IMG/VR virus record: IMGVR_UViG_3300010430_000120
Coordinates: 1 to 44,356 of that record
Reading direction: 5' to 3' (one strand)
From: a virus
Length of the DNA stretch: 44,356 bases
Position 1 is the first letter of the stretch; each line of letters begins with the position of its first letter. Positions 31,681 through 37,779 of the stretch are shown in pieces. Below the pieces are notes generated by a model. It was not told the DNA's origin and made no database searches. It worked only from the letters and a program-made list of their open reading frames with translations. The position numbers and the translations under genes were made by a program.

Positions 31681-32551
31681 TGGCTGGGCCCTCCATGAAA
31701 TTGCGGACCTCACGTACGAGGTCGTCGATTGTCCCGTTGTTGTCGATGACGTAGTCCGCCATCTCCCTGGTCACCGTGCAGGACGAGATGTCCTCGGGTG
31801 GTTCGTGCTGCGATCGGTCGACCCATGCGATGTGGTCGAAGACGTTGGCCTTGACGCAGGCGACCAGTTCGGACGCCGAGCGCATGCCGCAGTATATGTC
31901 GTGGTCCTGCATCATCTCCGTCGCCAGACGTGCGCCGTCCGGGATGTTGTAGTCCTGGATCTGGTCGTACCAGACCGCTCGATTGGAGCCTGAGTGTCGG
32001 TCGGCGTAGCACTGCTCGACTGTGTCGTACGGCTTGCCGATCGATGCGAAGTGGGGCATCATCACGTGCTCGGCGCAGAACATGCTGCTGGACTGGAATG
32101 CGAGGCCGTAGCCCCCGCTTATCATCTCGCAGACTGTGTCCTTGCCGTGGCGGCCGTACCCCAGGATCAGGAACTTGGGCCGTCGCACAAGGGCGGACGT
32201 CAGGTCTGGTGAGACCCAGCCTGGAGGCTTGATCGCGTCGTGACCGCGCGAGCCAGGTCGCTTGGCCAGTGAGCCCCGCTCCTTCAGCATGTTGGCTGTG
32301 TGGATTATGGCGAAGGCCTTGGCCCCGTCGATGCCCATCTCGTAGACGCGTCCCGCCGCGAAGTAGATCAGGTCGAGCACCGCGTCGGCCTGGTCGTGCA
32401 GGTCCTTGGCGTCAAGCAGCTCGTCCAGCTCCTCGCGCACCGCGGTAGCGAACCACTGCAACCTCTCGGGGTCTAGCATCTTCGGGGATTGGGGTCTGAG
32501 GCCGCACACTTCCTGGTTGAACTGCGCGGTCGTCTTGAATACGTTGGTCAT
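31658..32551 (-). CDS. MazG-like pyrophosphohydrolase fused to deoxynucleoside monophosphate kinase
   Basis: A 297-residue two-domain protein. Residues 1-115 fit an all-alpha MazG/HisE-type NTP pyrophosphatase: EELDE at 40-44 and QADAVLDLIY at 54-63 give the ExxE...D..D metal set. Residues 124-290 hold a P-loop GYGRHGKDT (131-139), the form found in T4 gp1-like dNMP kinases. One chain could hydrolyse a dNTP such as dCTP and phosphorylate a dNMP such as hydroxymethyl-dCMP, the T4 gp56 and gp1 jobs. Substrates are inferred. AGGAGACAGG precedes the start. Confidence 0.72.
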   Translation of the reverse strand: MTNVFKTTAQFNQEVCGLRPQSPKMLDPERLQWFATAVREELDELLDAKDLHDQADAVLDLIYFAAGRVYEMGIDGAKAFAIIHTANMLKERGSLAKRPGSRGHDAIKPPGWVSPDLTSALVRRPKFLILGYGRHGKDTVCEMISGGYGLAFQSSSMFCAEHVMMPHFASIGKPYDTVEQCYADRHSGSNRAVWYDQIQDYNIPDGARLATEMMQDHDIYCGMRSASELVACVKANVFDHIAWVDRSQHEPPEDISSCTVTREMADYVIDNNGTIDDLVREVRNFMEGPANAQPVFS

Positions 32552-32966
32552 CCTGTCTCCTGTCTACATACCAGTTGAGCTTCCCGTCGTTCGGCTCGAC
32601 GTCGTGCCGGCCCTCGACGAAGATCGCCCAGCTGTCCGAGGCGTACTTTCCGCACCCCGGTAACTTCATCACTTCTTCTGCCGTGGCGGGCTTCCGCTGT
32701 AACCAAGCACGAGCGAACCGGGGGAGAATAACGGCTCGACGGCGCCAGAGGCCGAGCGGACGGAGCACGTCTTCCAGGTCCTCCGGCGTCGCGAGCGCTA
32801 GGTTGATCGGGGCCCTACACGTCGACCTGATCCAGTCGAACGCCGGTCGGGCCTGCTTCCACGTCGTCAGGTTGACGAGCTGGCAGGCGACTAGCATCCA
32901 GAACGGATCGTCGATCCATTCCTGGAAGAGTAGACCATCCGGGGGTGGGTCTACCCTACGTCCCAT
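32412..32966 (-). CDS. HhH-GPD DNA glycosylase, MBD4-like
   Basis: An HhH-GPD glycosylase. Residues 20-134 match the MBD4 catalytic domain: PFWMLVACQLVNLTTWKQAR, LRPLGLWRRRA, the hairpin LPGCGKYASDSW (102-113) and EPNDGKLNWYV with the catalytic Asp127. The Lys of bifunctional EndoIII and its iron-sulphur Cys are absent. MBD4 removes T, U or hydroxymethyl-U opposite G. After Val134 the frame runs 140 bases into the start of the MazG/kinase gene; residues 135-184 look like an out-of-frame read, so the natural end is probably near 32560. A lost stop or sequencing slip is likely. Confidence 0.68.
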   Translation of the reverse strand: MGRRVDPPPDGLLFQEWIDDPFWMLVACQLVNLTTWKQARPAFDWIRSTCRAPINLALATPEDLEDVLRPLGLWRRRAVILPRFARAWLQRKPATAEEVMKLPGCGKYASDSWAIFVEGRHDVEPNDGKLNWYVDRRQDDQRIQDDRAVQPGSVRPQTPIPEDARPREVAVVRYRGARGAGRAA

Positions 32967-33276
32967 TCCACTTCCTCTGCAGCTCCAGGGCCATCTTGTC
33001 CGCTGCCATCTTGGGCGTCAGGTAGGTGATAGTCACCTCGACCTCGCCCTCGAGGCGTCGGACTGGATACCACATCCGGCCCTCGTGTTCCAGCTCCATG
33101 ATCCGTCCCTTGGGATGATCGGCGAAGCCATAGACACGTCTACCGCCTCCGGCGTCGAGCAGCACTGTGTGCTCGATGAGGATGCGATGCGCCTCGTCCT
33201 GGTCGAGGACGTCGTATCGCTCGATCAGCCGGTTGATGCAGTGGATGTCACAACGCTTAATCGAGCCAGCCGTCAT
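32956..33276 (-). CDS. Unrecognised protein
   Basis: A 106-residue protein (CDIHCINRLIERYDVLDQDE, later KMAADKMALELQRKW). AAGGAGGACGGGG precedes the start, which lies inside the end of the upstream gene; its own end overlaps the glycosylase start by 11 bases. No motif seen. Confidence 0.6.
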   Translation of the reverse strand: MTAGSIKRCDIHCINRLIERYDVLDQDEAHRILIEHTVLLDAGGGRRVYGFADHPKGRIMELEHEGRMWYPVRRLEGEVEVTITYLTPKMAADKMALELQRKWNGT

Positions 33277-33940
33277 CCCCGTCCTCCTTCACATCAAAGG
33301 GGTTGGCGCAGTCCTTGGGCAGGACGATCGACGCCGTATCGCCGACCAGTTCGTAGCCAATACCGTGATCCTTGTTTATCATGTGCAGGTAGGACAAGGC
33401 GTTCGACCTCGTCATGGAGAACTCGGCCATCGCCTCGCGGATGGACCTGGGCCCGTCGCCGGACAGGAACCAGTCGAGGAACTTGCCACGCTTGCTGGCC
33501 TTCTTGACCACCTTGAGCAGCTTGGCCGCGACCTCCTTCCCGCCTTTCTTGCGGGTGTCCTCTTCGCCACCCTTCAAGAGCTGCTCGGGGACCGGCAGGT
33601 TCATACGCTTCAGCACAAGCGCAGCCGTATCGTAGTCCTTATTCCAGCCAAACGACTGGAACTCAGTCCACTTCTTTGGCATGAATTCGGCGAACCAGTC
33701 CGGGCGGAATTCGACGTCCTCCAGGCAGGTCTCCAGCTCGGCACAATCGTTCCGCACTGTCCAAGCGTCGAAGGTGAACGGGCAGAATATGGTCGAGCGC
33801 TTCTCTCCCCGGATGACAATCGCGTGCTGCCAGCCGGAAGTCGGAGGGTCCTTGACTGCATAATGCAGGCGTGCACCCTTTGGCATGGTTCCCCGGACGT
33901 AGTATATCCGGACCCAGTCCAGTCCCTCAAGTACCTGCAC
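33257..33940 (-). CDS. Protein with C-terminal winged-helix-like domain
   Basis: A 227-residue protein. The first 120 residues are of unknown fold (GTMPKGARLHYAVKDPPTSG, KKWTEFQSFGWNKDYD). Residues about 140-205 (KRGKFLDWFLSGDGPRSIRE, then FSMTRSNALSYLHMINKDHG) have the look of a winged helix DNA-binding domain. It overlaps the genes on either side, within the replication block. Function unknown. Confidence 0.58.
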   Translation of the reverse strand: MQVLEGLDWVRIYYVRGTMPKGARLHYAVKDPPTSGWQHAIVIRGEKRSTIFCPFTFDAWTVRNDCAELETCLEDVEFRPDWFAEFMPKKWTEFQSFGWNKDYDTAALVLKRMNLPVPEQLLKGGEEDTRKKGGKEVAAKLLKVVKKASKRGKFLDWFLSGDGPRSIREAMAEFSMTRSNALSYLHMINKDHGIGYELVGDTASIVLPKDCANPFDVKEDGDDGWLD

Positions 33941-34205
33941 GGGCCACCTCCTGCGCGTTATTGGCCAGCTCGGTCATCATCGCCTCGTGGGTCTCCATGA
34001 GCGGATCCACCTTGCACAACGCCAACTGGGTCCAGGTGACGATCTTGGTGAGCTCTTGCCCCGGGGACCGGGCCCGGAGCCGGACGCCGTCCTTGTGCAG
34101 TTCGTAAGTCATAATGAAGTTGCCGATTACCATCGGGGACCTGGTTCCGGCCCGTTGGATCCGGTCATAGGCCACCTGGGTCGGGCCTAGTGCATCTTTA
34201 GTCAT
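33927..34205 (-). CDS. Unrecognised protein
   Basis: A 92-residue protein (MTKDALGPTQVAYDRIQRAG, then LTKIVTWTQLALCKVDPLME). ACAGGAGACAGTGATT precedes the ATG at 34205, so I prefer it to the GTG six bases upstream. A terminator stands only about 20 bases upstream, so this gene may need its own promoter (see the GGGGAAACGC element at 34264-34273) or antitermination. Confidence 0.6.
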   Translation of the reverse strand: MTKDALGPTQVAYDRIQRAGTRSPMVIGNFIMTYELHKDGVRLRARSPGQELTKIVTWTQLALCKVDPLMETHEAMMTELANNAQEVARAGT

Positions 34206-34222
34206 AATCACTGTCTCCTGTC

Positions 34223-34257
34223 AAAAAGAAAAAGAGGCCAGTCTTTCGACTGACCCC
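34223..34257 (-). terminator. Intrinsic terminator before a gene start
   Basis: On the minus strand a stem of about 9 pairs (GGGGTCAGTC with GACTGGCCTC, one mismatch and one G-T pair), loop GAAA, then TTTTTCTTTTT. It precedes the ribosome binding site of the 92-residue gene by only a few bases, suggesting attenuation. Confidence 0.72.
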
Positions 34258-34298
34258 TTCATCTTAGCGCGTTTCCCCGTGAAAGGGAGCCCCCTATT

Positions 34299-34541
34299 TT
34301 AGTCGAGGGGATCTTGTTCTGCAGCCGCCTTGGCTTTCTTGCGCAGTTCGCGTGCCGTTGGCACTTTTTCACCGTCACTGCGGAGCTTGTTGCGGTACCA
34401 GTTGATGGATGCCAGGGACGTCTTCGCCTCTGGGAATTCCGCCTTCACGGCTTCGAGCGCTTCCTCATTGGTTGCGCCGCCACGGATGGCCTCGATTGCC
34501 GCGTCGCCGACGCCGCGCTTCTTCTCTTTCTTCTCGCTCAT
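34299..34541 (-). CDS. Small DNA-binding-like protein
   Basis: An 80-residue basic protein (MSEKKEKKRGVGDAAIEAIR, then FPEAKTSLASINWYRNKLR and VPTARELRKKAKA). The middle matches the C-terminal module of the 27209-27652 protein and, more loosely, the 23740-24291 protein. Start 34541 follows AAAGGACAG. Likely binds nucleic acid; role unknown. Confidence 0.65.
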   Translation of the reverse strand: MSEKKEKKRGVGDAAIEAIRGGATNEEALEAVKAEFPEAKTSLASINWYRNKLRSDGEKVPTARELRKKAKAAAEQDPLD

Positions 34542-34622
34542 ATCAGTCTGTCCTTTCACGTTGACTGCAAGTCTTTCCAATTAACTCCCCGTTAGGTAGG
34601 ATGCCAGGATGGCCCTGTCTAT

Positions 34623-34979
34623 TCAGCCCTTGTTGCGGGGAAGTTGCACAACGAAGGGCTCATACCGACCACTGTGGCGGTCGAACTTTAAGATGCTGAC
34701 CGACCCGCCACTATAGCGTGAGGCCACCATGACTGCCGCTGCGATAGCGACAGGGTCTCCGACGGCCATGATGTGGTCGTCGGATGAAAAGTCGGCCAGC
34801 TCGCGCTCCAGTCGCTCAATGGCCTCCTCAATCTTGTCCTTGAAGATGTTACCAGGTCTCAGGAGGAAGCTGAGCTCGCCGTGCTCCTCAGCCGGGGAGA
34901 GGTCATACTTGTTGACCCAGCCCCTCTTCTTCCGGTCGTAGTACGCCGGTCTCTGCACGATGAACACTCTGGGCTTCAT
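34623..34979 (-). CDS. Unrecognised phage protein
   Basis: A 118-residue protein (VFIVQRPAYYDRKKRGWVNK, EEHGELSFLLRPGNIFKDKI, then HIMAVGDPVAIAAAVMVASR). The form with a long N-terminal strand region and GDPVAIA motif recurs in phages near helicase genes, from general recall, without known function. Its ATG overlaps the helicase stop... that is, it follows the helicase gene by ATGA overlap (34976-34979). Confidence 0.6.
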   Translation of the reverse strand: MKPRVFIVQRPAYYDRKKRGWVNKYDLSPAEEHGELSFLLRPGNIFKDKIEEAIERLERELADFSSDDHIMAVGDPVAIAAAVMVASRYSGGSVSILKFDRHSGRYEPFVVQLPRNKG

Positions 34980-36433
34980 ACCCTTATCCTTTTCAGCACT
35001 TCTTTCAGGCCGTCACGCGAGAGCGCATCAGCGATTGATACCTTGTCCTTTACGTTGGACAAGATGTACGCGTCAACCCCCGGAGCCACAAAGTCTATGA
35101 CCGGGACATTCTGCCCGCCCATGGCCGTGGCTCGCTCGTCTGCCTGCTGGCGCTTGATGGCGTCGAAGGTGTGGGAATACCACATGATCTTCTCTGCCTC
35201 TGACAGATCCAGGCCGGCGGTCGGATACCCGACCAGGGCCTTGACGTCGTTCTCAGCTCCAGGAGCAAAGGCTTCGCGCGCCTTTTTCTTATCCACTGCG
35301 TTTACCCGTCCATGGTACTCAACCACTTCATGCTTGCGGGCCCTCAGAGCCTCACAGACGCGATCCATGTCTTCACGGAAGGCGCACCAGACGACGACCT
35401 TGCCGGCGCACAGTTCCACTTCCTCGATCAGAGCCTCGAGCCTGGGGTTGCCCCCGGGTATATCGTGGACGTCCCCGAATTCATCCATCATGAAGCCAGA
35501 CACTACCTGCTGCAGCTTGACCAGCTTCTGGGTGTTCTCGCCGATCGTCACCGTCTCGTTGTTGATCTCGAACTCAAACAGGTGGTGGAGCTCTTCGTAG
35601 AGCCGTTTCTGCTCCTCGGTGAGCTCGATCTCGCGCCTGATCGGTATTAGGTCCGGGAGGTCCTCACAGTCAGATCTGAGTACCGCAGACGACCATTTGG
35701 CGATCTTGGATGCGAGCTCGTCCTGGTTGATGTATTTGTCCAGGGTTGGGTAGGATCTTTTGGTCCTCCGGTTATAGCCCTGCTTATAGACGGCGTATCG
35801 GTCTTTGAATAGCTCATACGTCCGGAAGCCTAGGGCCCCGGGCTCGAGCAGCTCGTACTGGCTGAAGGCATGGAGCGGGCTATTGTCGAAAGGAGTGCCG
35901 GTCAAAGTGCGTCGATAGAGGCAGCGCTTGGCGACAGACCTGGCCATCTTCGTGCGCTTGGACCCGGGCGTCCTGAAGTCGTGGCTCTCGTCGAATACGC
36001 CCAGAATTCTGCGCTTCTTAGACACGTGGCTGACGAAGCGTCTGACGTCCGGACGTGTCATGGTCTCGTTGGCGAAGGAGAACCAGGCCAGCTTGTCCGA
36101 CTTGAGTACGCGCCGGAACTCTGCCTCGTAGTCGGCATCGCCCGACCTGGTCGTCTGCCAGGTGAACTCGTCGCGCTCGACCGTGTCCCAGTGGTGGATC
36201 GGGAGTTCGCGATGGACCCAGTTCTCGTGCACGCCGTTCGGGGCGAACACCAGGACGGCGTCGATCTTATCCTCCTTGAAGAGGTGGCAGGCTGTATCGA
36301 TGATGACCTTCGTCTTGCCCGTCCGCATCTGCCACAACATGGCTCGGGCCACGCTTTCGCAGTGCGCCTCGAACTCGATCAGCTGGTGCAGATACGGATT
36401 GGTCTTGAAGTCGGCCAGGATGGCCGCTGTCAT
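34976..36433 (-). CDS. SNF2/superfamily 2 DNA helicase
   Basis: A 485-residue ATPase. Walker A is MRTGKTKVII (residues about 36-45), motif II FDESH, motif III LTGTPFDN, and the second domain carries VVVWCAFREDMDRVCEAL and motif VI QQADERATAMGG. It is near the size of phage SNF2-type helicases lacking extra domains, which act in replication or recombination. It is placed between DNA-binding-like genes and the HD nucleotidase. Confidence 0.82.
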   Translation of the reverse strand: MTAAILADFKTNPYLHQLIEFEAHCESVARAMLWQMRTGKTKVIIDTACHLFKEDKIDAVLVFAPNGVHENWVHRELPIHHWDTVERDEFTWQTTRSGDADYEAEFRRVLKSDKLAWFSFANETMTRPDVRRFVSHVSKKRRILGVFDESHDFRTPGSKRTKMARSVAKRCLYRRTLTGTPFDNSPLHAFSQYELLEPGALGFRTYELFKDRYAVYKQGYNRRTKRSYPTLDKYINQDELASKIAKWSSAVLRSDCEDLPDLIPIRREIELTEEQKRLYEELHHLFEFEINNETVTIGENTQKLVKLQQVVSGFMMDEFGDVHDIPGGNPRLEALIEEVELCAGKVVVWCAFREDMDRVCEALRARKHEVVEYHGRVNAVDKKKAREAFAPGAENDVKALVGYPTAGLDLSEAEKIMWYSHTFDAIKRQQADERATAMGGQNVPVIDFVAPGVDAYILSNVKDKVSIADALSRDGLKEVLKRIRV

Positions 36434-36994
36434 TTACGCCTCCGTCAGCTCGTGGAACTCGCGAAGAAACAGATCGCGAGCACTGTCCGGCCCCAGGCCG
36501 TGGACAGCTACTCCCAGTCCTTCTAGCTGGTCAGTACCCCACTCGTGCGGGCTGGAGTTCATCACCTGGGCCCGTTCGTCCACCAGGATGCGGGAGTCGC
36601 ATTCCTTGATGATGTCCGGGAAGGGGTAGAAGAGCTCGAACTTCGTCGCCACGGCGGTGTCGATCGCCGTCTCCATGGTCTTGAAGGCGGGCAGCGTCAC
36701 CTTGATCGGCCGGGGCATGTCCCCGATGTAGGCTTCCGCCGCATCGTGCATCAGCCCGGTCAGGGCCAAGGCCTCGTGGCCATTGGCACGCAACCAGCGT
36801 GAGATCAGCACGGAGTGCTCGGCTACTGAGTAGAACCGCTTGGTGTGCCCGTTATACCGGCATAGCAGGGACAGGGCGTGCGCAATGTCCATGAGGTCGA
36901 TCTGGTCCGGCGTCGGGTCGTTGAAGTGGAACTGACGGCCGGTGAATGTCTCGATCCAGCCGTCCTCCACCTGGTAGAGCTTTGTGTCGGTCAT
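36434..36994 (-). CDS. HD-domain nucleotidase (YfbR-like)
   Basis: A 186-residue HD hydrolase acting on nucleotides. Metal residues are visible: SVAEHSVL (His), LMHDAAEAY (His-Asp) and KECDSRIL (Asp). The block FHFNDPTPDQIDLMDIAHAL resembles YfbR 5'-deoxynucleotidases. Start 36994 follows AAAGGAAAGACAGTC. Related HD enzymes in 2-aminoadenine phages hydrolyse dATP; without a PurZ here I do not assume this. It probably tunes dNMP or dNTP pools. Confidence 0.78.
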   Translation of the reverse strand: MTDTKLYQVEDGWIETFTGRQFHFNDPTPDQIDLMDIAHALSLLCRYNGHTKRFYSVAEHSVLISRWLRANGHEALALTGLMHDAAEAYIGDMPRPIKVTLPAFKTMETAIDTAVATKFELFYPFPDIIKECDSRILVDERAQVMNSSPHEWGTDQLEGLGVAVHGLGPDSARDLFLREFHELTEA

Positions 36995-37263
36995 GACTGT
37001 CTTTCCTTTCGTATGTAATAGAGGGCCAATGCCAAGTACACAGCATTGGTCACTGCTATGAACGCCCCTGCGACGAATGATAGCCACTGGTCGAGGTGCG
37101 GATAGTAGTACAAATTCCAGAAGCCCCAGACAGTGAAGAAAACCATCACCCTCCAATCCCAACCGCGGACGAGCTTGTCACGGTAAAGCCTCAAGACGTT
37201 CAGCCACAGGAATATGCCGCCGAGCATCTCGAAGCTCGCATTTGCCGTGTCCTGCCAGCTCAC
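36991..37263 (-). CDS. Membrane protein, about three segments
   Basis: A 90-residue protein with hydrophobic segments near residues 10-24, 40-56 and 62-83 (MVFFTVWGFWNLYYYP, then FVAGAFIAVTNAVYLALALY). Coupled to the HD gene by ATGA overlap and to the upstream gene the same way. Role unknown. Confidence 0.62.
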   Translation of the reverse strand: MSWQDTANASFEMLGGIFLWLNVLRLYRDKLVRGWDWRVMVFFTVWGFWNLYYYPHLDQWLSFVAGAFIAVTNAVYLALALYYIRKERQS

Positions 37264-37601
37264 GTAGTGACCGCGTTCTTGAAGCCTTCTGGGTCTGCCT
37301 TCTGGAAGGCGGCCAGGGCCAGAGCGATGTGCCGCGGCGCACCCCGTGGCTTCCGCTTCACAGACCGGAGGAAGCGCTTGGCGCGGCGAATTGCAATCTC
37401 AAGATGCCGGCCTTCGAAGGTGACTGGGACCTTGACGACGTCCTGGACCTGCTGGCCCTTATACTTCAATGGTATGAGGGATCCAACCGGGCCGAGCGGA
37501 TTGCCCGTCGCCTCGATGGCCGTGTCGTTCATTCCCTTGGTGATCGTCGTGCACCGGTTCACGCGGAAGGTGTCGTCGATAATCGTGACCTTATTCTTCA
37601 T
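37260..37601 (-). CDS. Unrecognised basic protein
   Basis: A 113-residue protein (IIDDTFRVNRCTTITKGMND, later RRAKRFLRSVKRKPRGAPRH). The basic stretch near residues 70-90 may touch nucleic acid. ACAGGAGACAGTC precedes the start. No family recognised. Confidence 0.6.
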   Translation of the reverse strand: MKNKVTIIDDTFRVNRCTTITKGMNDTAIEATGNPLGPVGSLIPLKYKGQQVQDVVKVPVTFEGRHLEIAIRRAKRFLRSVKRKPRGAPRHIALALAAFQKADPEGFKNAVTT

Positions 37602-37613
37602 GACTGTCTCCTG

Positions 37614-37775
37614 TTACTGGAATGCTTCTGCAACCTGCTCGAACGCGTCGACGGCTTCAGCCAGTCGGTCATCGTATCCAGTATGGATGATGACAGCCGA
37701 TAGGATAAGGCCTGCGAGTGCGATCTGAATGATCGCCGAGGTGAGGTGCTTTGCTACTGATCCAAGAATTCTCAT
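37614..37775 (-). CDS. Small single-span membrane protein
   Basis: A 53-residue peptide: residues 12-31 (TSAIIQIALAGLILSAVIIH) are a membrane segment, followed by an acidic tail (DDRLAEAVDAFEQVAEAFQ). It fits exactly between the polymerase gene and the next leader, which supports it. Role unknown. Confidence 0.55.
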   Translation of the reverse strand: MRILGSVAKHLTSAIIQIALAGLILSAVIIHTGYDDRLAEAVDAFEQVAEAFQ

Positions 37776-37779
37776 CTGT

